Positions 34,754-42,535 of a stretch of DNA of 64,000 bases are shown one piece after another. A program made the position numbers and the translations under genes. How positions within the stretch are numbered: the stretch's first letter is position 1; each line of letters opens with the position of its first letter. The notes beneath the pieces were generated by a model. It saw only the letters and a program-made list of their open reading frames with translations, had not been told where the DNA came from and searched no databases. The stretch spans positions 62,001 to 126,000 of the forward strand of contig SHYX01000001.1 of the NCBI GenBank assembly GCA_009692585.1, in the 5' to 3' direction. This DNA comes from Myxococcales bacterium (lineage in GTDB: Bacteria > Myxococcota > UBA796 > SXON01).

Positions 34754-35389
34754 ATGTTTCTTTTCCTGCTGGCAGGCTGTTTCGAGAGCACCAACGAGCG
34801 GCTCCTCCTCCGCTTCGACATGGCCCGAAAGACCGGCTCGTTCGACGCGGTCTACACCGACGTCAGCTTCGACATGAACCCCGAAGACCGCGCGGCGCTG
34901 ACCGCGGCGAGCGCGGTGGCGAAGCTGGTGGAGGAGCGGCAGGAGGCGCTCGACCGGCTGGCCGGCGCCACGGTGAGCACGGCTCGCTTCGACCTGCACG
35001 ACGGCACGCTCGATCTGGTGCTCCACGCCGAGGCGCCGCTGTCGTGGTTCGTCGGCGACCGCGGCGAGTCGGTTCGCCTCGGCGTCAGGCTCAGCCTCGC
35101 CGAGCAGACGAAGGGCCGGCCGGGCCGCCCGGCGATCGTCGTCTGGGCGCAGGCTTCGCCCACGGGCGGGCTCGACGTCACTGGGAAGGGAGCGTGGAGC
35201 GTGTTGCGGTTCGTCGACCCGAGCTCGTCGGAGACCGCCGAGGTGTGGACGCTGGAGCGCGGTCGGGCTGAGCTGCAGGTGCTCACCTTCGGGCTCGGCG
35301 AGGATGGCAAGCCCGAGCAGGCGGTGCCATGGATCGGAGCGGTTCCGGGCTTGACCGAGGCGATCGATGCGGCCGGGCTGCTGAAGTAA
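34754..35389 (+). CDS. Lipoprotein of unknown function
   Basis: 211 residues with a minimal signal and lipobox (MFLFLLAGC). The mature part is mostly beta and charged, with VSFDMNPEDRAALTAASAVAKLVEERQEALDRL forming one long helix. No family was recognised. GGGGG six bases before ATG 34754 may serve as a ribosome-binding site. Confidence 0.6.
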   Translation: MFLFLLAGCFESTNERLLLRFDMARKTGSFDAVYTDVSFDMNPEDRAALTAASAVAKLVEERQEALDRLAGATVSTARFDLHDGTLDLVLHAEAPLSWFVGDRGESVRLGVRLSLAEQTKGRPGRPAIVVWAQASPTGGLDVTGKGAWSVLRFVDPSSSETAEVWTLERGRAELQVLTFGLGEDGKPEQAVPWIGAVPGLTEAIDAAGLLK

Positions 35390-35402
35390 GCGGCCGAGAT
35401 CC

Positions 35403-36218
35403 ATGCAGTCCACCACGTCGGAGCCGCGCATCGCCTTCGAGTCCGCCGGCTCGGTGGGGCCGCGCATCCTGATGGTGATGGGCTTCGGCATGCGCGGGGG
35501 GGTCTGGTTCCCCCAGGTTCAGGACCTGCGACGGGACCACGCGTTGCTGTGGTTCGACAACCGTGGGATCGGCGAGAGCGAGCCGTCGCCACCGCGCTTC
35601 GCCATGGCGGACCTCGCCGCCGACGCGCTTCGGGTCGCAGACGAGCTCCGCTGGGCCGACTTTCACGTCGTCGGCGTCAGCCTCGGCGGCATGGTCGCGC
35701 AGGAGCTGGCGCTTCTGGCGCCCCAGCGCGTCCGGTCGCTCACGCTCATCGCCACCCATGCCGGTGGCCCGCTCGGCATCCTCCCCACCCCTCGTGGGGC
35801 CTACCACTGGATCAACGCCGCCTTCGGGCGGCAAGCCGGCAGGGTGGAACACCTGACGCGATTGTTGTATCCCGCGTCGTTCCTGGCCACTGTCGATCCG
35901 GAGCAGCTGCGGCGGCGCATGCAGCTCCAGGTGGGGAAACGACCGCCAACGCGCACTGCCCTCCTCCAACTGCTGGCCGTCATCCGGCATGACACGCGCG
36001 CGCGCCTCTCGAGTCTGCGCCCTCCGACCCTGGTCATCAAGCCGACGGGCGACCTGCTGGTGCGGCCGTTCCACTCCGACCGACTCCACGCGGCCATCCC
36101 TGGGGCGCGCCTCGTCGCGATCGACGACGCTGGACACGGCTTGACCTTTCACGCCGCCGCGGCGGTGAACGCGGCGATTCGGGAGCATGTCGCCCGGCAC
36201 GAGGTGGGCACGCGGTAA
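35403..36218 (+). CDS. Alpha/beta hydrolase
   Basis: 271 residues. The oxyanion region is MVMGFGMRGGVWFPQ, WFDNRGIGESE follows, the nucleophile elbow is VVGVSLGGMVAQ, and DDAGHGLTFH holds the catalytic His. The acidic residue is probably the Asp in KPTGDLLV. Related to the esterase/haloperoxidase group. The substrate is unknown. TAAGCG, beginning with the previous stop, lies ten bases before the ATG. Confidence 0.8.
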   Translation: MQSTTSEPRIAFESAGSVGPRILMVMGFGMRGGVWFPQVQDLRRDHALLWFDNRGIGESEPSPPRFAMADLAADALRVADELRWADFHVVGVSLGGMVAQELALLAPQRVRSLTLIATHAGGPLGILPTPRGAYHWINAAFGRQAGRVEHLTRLLYPASFLATVDPEQLRRRMQLQVGKRPPTRTALLQLLAVIRHDTRARLSSLRPPTLVIKPTGDLLVRPFHSDRLHAAIPGARLVAIDDAGHGLTFHAAAAVNAAIREHVARHEVGTR

Positions 36219-36871
36219 TCACGGCGCCGTCGGGTCGCCTTCCCAGCTTGCCATGGTTTCCCCGCCTTGGTCCACGATGCGCGCCTGCAACCAGGGGGCC
36301 GGTCCGGGCGTGATGTCGAGGACGACGTACCCCGCAGCCGGTGGCGCTGTTGGCGAGCGGGGAACTGGTGAACTCGAGGAAGGCGGGCCCGCTCACCACC
36401 AGCTTCACCGAGGCGGTGCTGTCGCCGAGCGCGTCGGCCTTCCTCGGGGCCGAGCTCGACGTAAGCAGCCGGGTGTAGAGTGGCACGCCGTCCGCGGCCG
36501 CCGCCACGCGGGCGGGACGGAAGGTGGCGCCGGTCGCTGAAAGCGTGACGCGGTCGATCTCCTTGACGGTGAGGCCCCCGCCATCGATGTGGAAGACGTC
36601 GACCCGGTTCGGCAGGAAATCGTCCCAGCCATATCAGGCGTGTCCAACGCGAAGCAGGCGTCCGCGGTCACGCACACGGTCACGTTGTCCGGGATGCCAC
36701 TGGCGCGACCGGTCGCGATCGTGAACGACAACAGCCCGATGGGGCCGCCCGCGTCGCCGGTGTCGGCGGAATCGTTCGAGTCGCGGGAGTCGCCGTATGG
36801 CGCGGAGTCGCCCGGCGCGGAGTCCGCGCCGACGACGACGGGGTGCAGGCCAGGAGGAGCAGGAGGGGCAT
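36219..36871 (-). pseudogene. Lipoprotein gene with three apparent frameshifts
   Basis: Reading from ATG 36871 gives a lipobox signal (MPLLLLLAC) and then the sense jumps between frames. After a C run near 36845 the expected Asp/Ser-rich linker (GADSAPGDSAPYGDSRDS) is in the next frame; near 36633 the sense moves again to YGWDDFLPNRVDVFHIDGGG; near 36335, at a G run, it moves back to YVVLDITPGPAPW and ends at TGA 36221. Two shifts need one missing base and one an extra base. Either a decaying gene or uncorrected indels in the assembly; the homopolymer sites make error quite possible. Confidence 0.6.
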
Positions 36872-36890
36872 GCTGCCGTGTAACTGGCGC

Positions 36891-39800
36891 TCAGCGCGGG
36901 CCCGCCCGCCGGTGCGTCGTCGTCGTCGTACTCGACGGGGCTCTCTGGCGCCGCCCACTCACGACGATCGCCATGGCCGCCCCGAAGGCGGCCGTCCCGG
37001 ACCCCGTCGTCTCACAGCCGCAGCCGCCCGGCTCCGTGACCTCGCCGTCGTCGGTGTCGGCGGCGATGGCGCTGTCGCCGGTGTCGCCGGTGTCCGCGGT
37101 GTCGAGGGGCTCGGCGGTGTCGCGGATGTCGAAGCTGACCGTCGCCGCGTTCTGGCCGTCGACGGCCGTCAGGTACAACTCGGACTCGTCCTCCCCGGCG
37201 GCGAACAGCGCGTAGGTCCAGCTCGTGCCGCGCTCCAGGCCGGGCAGGGTGTCGATCACGTGTTTCTCCTCACCGAATTCCGGGGAGAGGTCCAGGTCGA
37301 GGATGACCCCGTCGGTGAGCGACTCCGGGGACCGGCCTTCCTGACGCACCAGCACGGTGAGCGTCAGCGGGCGGATCCACGGTGTGTGCCAGGTGACATC
37401 GACCGCGCCCACCTCCGATTCGCCGAGGTCCACCCAGTTCGCGCTCAGCGCGACACGCCGGTAGTGGTCGGGGACATCGTCCAGCTCCACGACACAGACG
37501 TCATCCAGTGCCCAGCCGCCGAACTCCAGGCCGGCATCGCTCTGAAGGGTGAACGAGAAGCTCAGCGGCGCCGCGGCCACCCCGTCGACACCGAGGTGTC
37601 CGGCCAGGTCGTGATCGCTGGTCGACCAGTCGGTGTCGATGAGCTGGGTGCCGCCGCCGGGGGTCGCGGCGTTTTCCCAGAGCGCCGTTTCGGTCACCCC
37701 GTCAGACACGTAGACGCGGGCGTGATCGTAGAGCCCATCCTCGACGGACAGCCAGCGCTGGTAGGTGAAGAGGCGCATCCGGCCGGGCGTCGTGAGCGCT
37801 ACGTCCGGAGTGGAGAGGTACTGGGCGTTGTTCGGGCTGTAGTCCTCGTCAAGGACGGTGGTGGCGATGTAGCCACCGCCGTAGGCCACGTCGGGGTCGA
37901 AACGACCGCCGCCGGCAGGGTTTCCGAAAACCCATTCGTCGGTGGACCCGGTGGCGCCCTCGATCGGGATGCCCGCGCCGTGGGTGAAGCCCGCCGCCCC
38001 CGACTCGAAGTCGTCGCACCAGAGCTCGGCCCGGTCCCCGACGCGGAACTCCCAGACCCCCTGCTCCAGGCCGCCGTGGGAGCTCACGGACATCGTGCCG
38101 TCCGAGGACGTCAACACGTAGAAGTAGCGGAAACCGTCGGTGGCGGGGACACGAGGCAGCGTTGTCGTCCAGGTGACGTCGTCCGCCGTCGTCATCGGCT
38201 CCATCGTCCACGCGGCGGCGCCTGTGCCATCCGCCGCGGGCAGCCGCGCGGTCCTGTCGTTGGTGTACCAGATCGAGGGGGTGGGCGCGGGCACGCTGGT
38301 GCACGACTCAAAACCCGCCTGGAGCGCGACCGAGACCGGGTACCCCAGGGTCTCGGACGCCTGCGGCCCGACCGGAATGTGGCTTGCGGCATAGACCCCC
38401 ATCGCGTCGGCCGCCAGGCCGTGCGCCGCCAGCAGGTCGATGAGCTCGCAGTCGTGCGGCGTGCCGTTGGACCAGTCGCCGTCGTCGTCGTCGGCGACGA
38501 GCACCGCTTCGAGCAGGTCGGTGAGGCCGGGTCCCTGCGCCAGCGCGCCGAGCAGGATCGCGTCGCTCATCGCGATGCCGAGGTCCTCGCCATAGGTGAT
38601 TCGCCAGGCCTCGCGCAGGTCCCAGAGGAAGCTGGCCCAGATCAGACCGTCGTTGTGCGGCTCGTTGATGACGTCGGTGGGGTACACGCGGTCGGTGTCG
38701 AGCTCACGAACGCCGGAGCCGTCGGTGTAGAAGCCCTCGCCGATCGTGGCATTATCCAGGATTGTCGCGGAGATGTAGTCGGCGCTTCCCTCTGAGACAT
38801 CGCTGGCGTAGGTGCCGCCCCCGAGGATGTACTCGTGGATGCCATGGCCGACCTCGTGGTAGATCACGCTTGCGATGCGACCGGTCGCGTTGCATACGTC
38901 GTATGCGGCGTAGAAGGTGAGTGTTCCGCCGGTGTAATAGGCGTTGCACGAACCCGAGCTCGCGTCGACGTTCGCGCGGACCCGCTCGTCCAACCAGCGG
39001 TGGGTGGGCCAGCGGTCCGCCAGCCAGTCCCACACCTGGTAGAAGTGGTGCAGGGTGTCCGCTGCCGAATACGACAGGTCCTCCCCCGCGTCCAGGTCGA
39101 TGTCGTCGCTGCCGGTGTGCGAGATGCTCGCGCCGTTCTGCAGCACCATCAACGTGGTCCCGTCCAACTCGACGGTGAGCTGGCCCGTCAGCGTGTGGCT
39201 GCCATCGGCCGCGGTCACCTCGCTGGTTCCGGCCGCGTCGGTGACGGTGACCTCGCGCGCCGGGTTGGTGACCAGCGCGTCGTCGACCGTGTATTCCTCG
39301 TGGGTCACGGTGACCGAGTCGAAGGCGCGCGGGTCGTAGGCGTAGACCTCGTGGCCGGCGCGGTCGACGGCCCGGACCGCCGTGGGGGTCCGGCTCAACC
39401 GGACGAGCCGTCCGTAGCCGCGGTCGGGGTCGGCGGCGACCACCTCGCCGGGGTGCGGCGTCGGGAGCCCCCGCGTCGGCGTGATGCGGATCCACGCGGC
39501 GCCGATGCGCCCATCGGTCACGACGAGCTGCACCTCGTCGTCGATGACCGCTACGCCACCGAACCGGCGCGTGTAGCGCAACGTGGTGCGCTCTCCCTGG
39601 CCGAACGCGTGGCTCCGGGTGTCGGTCAGGCGCAGCTCGCTCGGGTCGATGCCCGCCAGGGTCGCGACGTCGGCGACCAACTCGTCGGCGAGCCCCTCGG
39701 GGAGGGCGCTCAGGCCCAGGAACCGCGGCGCGCCGGTGCGTTCGTCCCAGCGGATCCACGGGTCCCCCCAGGTGGCGGCAAAATTCTGGGCCGCTTGAGA

Positions 39801-39911
39801 CGAGGCGAGGCGCCACTGTTTCGCCGGCGTCCGCGCGAGGTGAAGCACCGGTGCGCCTTGGGGGAGGGACGTCGGGGCCGGTGCGAAACCGAACGCGAGC
39901 CAGAGCAACAT
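36891..39911 (-). CDS. Secreted zinc metalloprotease with MYXO-CTERM-like tail
   Basis: 1006 residues. Signal peptide MLLWLAFGFAPAPTS; an FTP-like propeptide region (~30-200); catalytic IYHEVGHGIHEY near residue 350, with the third ligand Glu in the following SEGSADYIS (thermolysin/fungalysin type). Beta domains follow (jelly-roll-like CDDFESGAAGF). The end has an Asp/Thr linker (DTADTGDTGDS), GGCGCETTGSG near 962, a short hydrophobic run and RR, the layout of myxosortase-processed proteins. About 17 residues continue past RR, unlike the usual abrupt end. ATG 39911 has TAACCG five bases upstream. Confidence 0.82.
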   Translation of the reverse strand: MLLWLAFGFAPAPTSLPQGAPVLHLARTPAKQWRLASSQAAQNFAATWGDPWIRWDERTGAPRFLGLSALPEGLADELVADVATLAGIDPSELRLTDTRSHAFGQGERTTLRYTRRFGGVAVIDDEVQLVVTDGRIGAAWIRITPTRGLPTPHPGEVVAADPDRGYGRLVRLSRTPTAVRAVDRAGHEVYAYDPRAFDSVTVTHEEYTVDDALVTNPAREVTVTDAAGTSEVTAADGSHTLTGQLTVELDGTTLMVLQNGASISHTGSDDIDLDAGEDLSYSAADTLHHFYQVWDWLADRWPTHRWLDERVRANVDASSGSCNAYYTGGTLTFYAAYDVCNATGRIASVIYHEVGHGIHEYILGGGTYASDVSEGSADYISATILDNATIGEGFYTDGSGVRELDTDRVYPTDVINEPHNDGLIWASFLWDLREAWRITYGEDLGIAMSDAILLGALAQGPGLTDLLEAVLVADDDDGDWSNGTPHDCELIDLLAAHGLAADAMGVYAASHIPVGPQASETLGYPVSVALQAGFESCTSVPAPTPSIWYTNDRTARLPAADGTGAAAWTMEPMTTADDVTWTTTLPRVPATDGFRYFYVLTSSDGTMSVSSHGGLEQGVWEFRVGDRAELWCDDFESGAAGFTHGAGIPIEGATGSTDEWVFGNPAGGGRFDPDVAYGGGYIATTVLDEDYSPNNAQYLSTPDVALTTPGRMRLFTYQRWLSVEDGLYDHARVYVSDGVTETALWENAATPGGGTQLIDTDWSTSDHDLAGHLGVDGVAAAPLSFSFTLQSDAGLEFGGWALDDVCVVELDDVPDHYRRVALSANWVDLGESEVGAVDVTWHTPWIRPLTLTVLVRQEGRSPESLTDGVILDLDLSPEFGEEKHVIDTLPGLERGTSWTYALFAAGEDESELYLTAVDGQNAATVSFDIRDTAEPLDTADTGDTGDSAIAADTDDGEVTEPGGCGCETTGSGTAAFGAAMAIVVSGRRQRAPSSTTTTTHRRAGPR

Positions 39912-39957
39912 CCGCGCGGTTATCCTGCCGGGGATGCCACGGCGTCGGCTGTTTCGC

Positions 39958-39986
39958 TTGACACCCCGGGCCAATCGGGGAACGAT
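39958..39986 (+). promoter_or_regulatory. Canonical-type promoter of the repeat peptide gene
   Basis: TTGACA (39958-39963), exactly 17 bases, then AACGAT (39981-39986). The spacer contains the inverted repeat CCCCG-N7-CGGGG (39964-39980), a possible operator between -35 and -10. This differs from the leaderless-type signals used by most neighbours. Confidence 0.5.
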
Positions 39987-40016
39987 GGGAACCTCGCAGC
40001 ACCTTTGGAGTTCCCC

Positions 40017-40142
40017 ATGAATTGGCGCCCTTCCCCCCGTCCCAAGCCCGGCCCCAAGAGCTGGCGCCCTTCCCCCCGTCCCAAGCCCGGCCCCAAGAGC
40101 TGGCGTCCCTCCCCGCGCCCCAAGCCGGGCCCGAAGGCCTAG
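40017..40142 (+). CDS. Proline/arginine/lysine-rich tandem-repeat microprotein (41 aa)
   Basis: MN followed by three units of WRPSPRPKPGPKS (the last ends in Ala). Each unit has five Pro, two Arg, two Lys and one Trp, so the peptide carries about +12 charge and has no Cys, no signal peptide and no acidic residue. Start support: GGAG six bases before ATG 40017, plus an upstream TTGACA promoter. Coding support: units 1 and 2 are identical in DNA, and unit 3 differs from unit 1 at six bases in its first 12 codons, all synonymous. A methyltransferase gene follows after 19 bp. I know no named family; it resembles proline-rich antimicrobial or nucleic-acid-binding peptides only in composition. Confidence 0.72.
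   Translation: MNWRPSPRPKPGPKSWRPSPRPKPGPKSWRPSPRPKPGPKA
40023..40139 (+). repeat. Three 39-bp tandem repeats
   Basis: Units at 40023-40061, 40062-40100 and 40101-40139. The first two are identical; the third is diverged mainly at third codon positions of the plus-strand frame. They make up nearly all of the microprotein gene. Confidence 0.95.
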
Positions 40143-40161
40143 TCGTGGGCGGACCCGTCGC

Positions 40162-40992
40162 GTGAAGGACGGGTCGCCAGCAACGACAAATCTGGTCGGA
40201 GCCGCCGCGGCGTGGGTGACCACGCCCGAGTGGATGGACTTTCTCAGCCCCGGCAGCCCCGCCCATCGGCACAAGCTGCTCGAGCGGGAGCTCTACCTGC
40301 GCCTCTGGGCGCCCCACGTGCGTCCGGGGTGCCGGGTGCTCGACGTCGGGGGCGGCATCGGTCGCTTCGCGATGTGGTGCCTCGACCGCGGGTGTGATGT
40401 GCACCTGGTCGATGCCGATCCGATCTCGCTGGAGGTCGCTCGTGGCCACGCCCGCGGGCGTCCCGGAACGCTGACGACCCACCACACGACGGCCGAAGCG
40501 CTGCCGGACGTGGAGGCCGACGTCGTCATCGCGGCGGAGCTGTTGTGCTACGTCCACGACGCTGCCGCCACGCTCGCGGCGATGAGGCCGCGCCTGGTGC
40601 CCGGCGGGGCGCTGTTGTTCTCGGTCGAGGCGCGGTGGGGCTGGGGAATGGCGCTGGATGCACCGGCCGGGCACCTGGGCGCGCTTCTGGACGACGGCAT
40701 CCTGCACGTTCCGGGCGACCGGTACGTAAGGACCTTCGACGAGACCGATGTCCGTGAGCTCTTGGACGGGTGGGCGCTGCCAGTCCTGGAGCGCACCCAC
40801 TACGTCCTGAGCGGTCCCTTCCAGCAGTTGGCCGGGGATGTGGATGCCGACGCCCTCTTCGCCTGGGAGGAGCGCCTGCGCGGTCATCCGGTGCTGGGGC
40901 AGCTCAATCGGGCATGGATCGGAGTGGCGCGCCACGCGGCCCCGCCCACCGAATCCAGAAGTGGCCGCGCCGCCCGTGAGCGGGGCGGCTAA
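40162..40992 (+). CDS. Class I SAM-dependent methyltransferase
   Basis: 276 residues. The SAM loop is RVLDVGGGIGRFAMWCLDRG, the acidic end of beta2 is LVDADPIS, and motif post I/II are ADVVIAAELLCYV and LVPGGALLFSV. Family detail beyond the fold is not clear; it resembles UbiG-like enzymes. GTG 40162 is 19 bp after the peptide gene stop, so both are probably on one transcript, and a B12-type radical SAM gene follows after 10 bp. Confidence 0.75.
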   Translation: MKDGSPATTNLVGAAAAWVTTPEWMDFLSPGSPAHRHKLLERELYLRLWAPHVRPGCRVLDVGGGIGRFAMWCLDRGCDVHLVDADPISLEVARGHARGRPGTLTTHHTTAEALPDVEADVVIAAELLCYVHDAAATLAAMRPRLVPGGALLFSVEARWGWGMALDAPAGHLGALLDDGILHVPGDRYVRTFDETDVRELLDGWALPVLERTHYVLSGPFQQLAGDVDADALFAWEERLRGHPVLGQLNRAWIGVARHAAPPTESRSGRAARERGG

Positions 40993-41002
40993 AGTCGGCG
41001 CA

Positions 41003-42535
41003 ATGCGCGTCCTCCTCGTCCAGCCCCCCCGAAAGTATTGGCCCTACACCAGCGAGGGCGACAATTTCCTGTTGCAACAGGCGCTTCCCGCGCTCGCGGC
41101 GCCCCTCCGCGACGCCGGCATGGACGTGCACGTCCTGGACTGCATGCCGCTGCACATCGGCTGGCGCTCGCTCGCCGACCGGATCAAGGAGCTCGATCCG
41201 GACGTCATCGCCAGCGGGGAGAACCACGCGCTCTACGCCAGCGAGGCGCTCCGCTTCTTCAAGATGTGCAAGGAGGTCGCGCCGCGCGCCAAGACGCTCG
41301 CGGGAGGTGGGCACTTCACCAACCTCGCCCACCGGTACGCCAACCCGGCCAGCAACATCGACGCCATCTGCATCGGCGAGGGCGAAGAGACCATCGTCGA
41401 CACCTGCAAGACCTGGGCGCACGAGGGCCGGGATCTCGCCAAGGTGGACGGCCTGATGTACTGGGACGGCGCCGCGCAGGTGCGGACCAACACCCGAAAG
41501 CTGGTGAAGGACCTCGATACCCTGCCGATGCCCGCCTACGACATGCTTCCCATGCACCTCTACGGGAAGAGTCGTTACCTCTTTTCCCCTGGCGGCACGA
41601 CGATCCACCACAGCCGTGGCTGCGTGTCGAGCTGCAGCTTCTGCGCGTGGTGGACGGTCATGGCCGACCGCAAGTACGACTCTGACGGCAACGTGCAGCT
41701 CACCCCCCGCTGGCGTTCGAAGTCGGTGGACCGGGTGATGGAGGAGATCGAGGAGCTGTACTACCGGTACGGCAAACGCTCCTACGTGTGGGTCGACGAG
41801 AGCTGGAACATCGATCCGCGCTTCAACGACGAGTTCGCCGGGCGGATGATCAAGAGTGGGATGAAGACACAGTGGTTCGCGTTCATGCGCGCCGACTGCA
41901 TCGTCCGCGACGAGAAGAAAGGTATCTTGGAGAGGCTGGTCAAGGCGGGCATGGCGCACATCCTCATCGGGGTCGAGCGCGCGGAAGACGACTCGCTCTC
42001 CTCGCTCGACAAGCGCTTCTACGCTGGTGGTATCGCGCGGCAGGCGATCGAGATCTTCAAGACCAAGTACCCACACGTATTCGTGCAGGCCACGTTCATC
42101 GTCGGCGTGAAGGAAGAGAACAATGAGTCGCTGAAGAAGCAGGTGGCGATGGCGAAGGAGCTCGACGTCGACTTCCCCGCCTTCCACCCGATCACCCCGG
42201 TGCCCGGAACCCCGATCTACGACGAAGCGCTGCGCGAAGGCTGGATCACCGAGGCCGACTTCGACAATTTCGACTGGCTCAGCCCGGTGCTCGACAGCCA
42301 GTACATGACCAAGGACGAGATCGGCCAGGCGCTCTACGACATGAACAAGCAGTTCGTGAACAACAAGTGGCTCCTGCGCGGGCTCACCAGCCGGGTGCCC
42401 TACAAGCGTGACATGTACATCTGGTTCACCAAGGTCTCGGCGCTGATGGCGCTGGATGCGGTGAAGAAGCGCGTGAACCCGTTCGATGTCGAGCACTACC
42501 AGCAGCTGGTCCAGCCTGAGTGGTATGCGACGTAG
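41003..42535 (+). CDS. B12-binding-domain radical SAM protein
   Basis: 510 residues. N-terminal Rossmann-like cobalamin-binding domain (~1-170: MRVLLVQPPRKYWPY, VLDCMPLHI), then the radical SAM core with CVSSCSFC (Cys ~207, 211, 214). The usual DxHxxG cobalamin-ligand motif is not obvious, which is common in this class. Members do C-methylation or ring chemistry on lipids, pigments or peptides. TAAAGT, beginning with the upstream stop TAA, ends seven bases before the ATG. A relative lies at 46031-47437. Confidence 0.82.
   Translation: MRVLLVQPPRKYWPYTSEGDNFLLQQALPALAAPLRDAGMDVHVLDCMPLHIGWRSLADRIKELDPDVIASGENHALYASEALRFFKMCKEVAPRAKTLAGGGHFTNLAHRYANPASNIDAICIGEGEETIVDTCKTWAHEGRDLAKVDGLMYWDGAAQVRTNTRKLVKDLDTLPMPAYDMLPMHLYGKSRYLFSPGGTTIHHSRGCVSSCSFCAWWTVMADRKYDSDGNVQLTPRWRSKSVDRVMEEIEELYYRYGKRSYVWVDESWNIDPRFNDEFAGRMIKSGMKTQWFAFMRADCIVRDEKKGILERLVKAGMAHILIGVERAEDDSLSSLDKRFYAGGIARQAIEIFKTKYPHVFVQATFIVGVKEENNESLKKQVAMAKELDVDFPAFHPITPVPGTPIYDEALREGWITEADFDNFDWLSPVLDSQYMTKDEIGQALYDMNKQFVNNKWLLRGLTSRVPYKRDMYIWFTKVSALMALDAVKKRVNPFDVEHYQQLVQPEWYAT

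Noticed and set aside
40017..40142. CRISPR-like array
   Set aside because: Three contiguous 39-bp units without spacers, in frame with a coding sequence.
39912..40274. Minus-strand open frame running through the repeat region into the metalloprotease
   Set aside because: It would put a Gly/Arg-rich stretch before a perfect signal peptide (MLLWLAFGFAPAPTS) that has its own -10 box, and the repeat differences are synonymous only in the plus frame.
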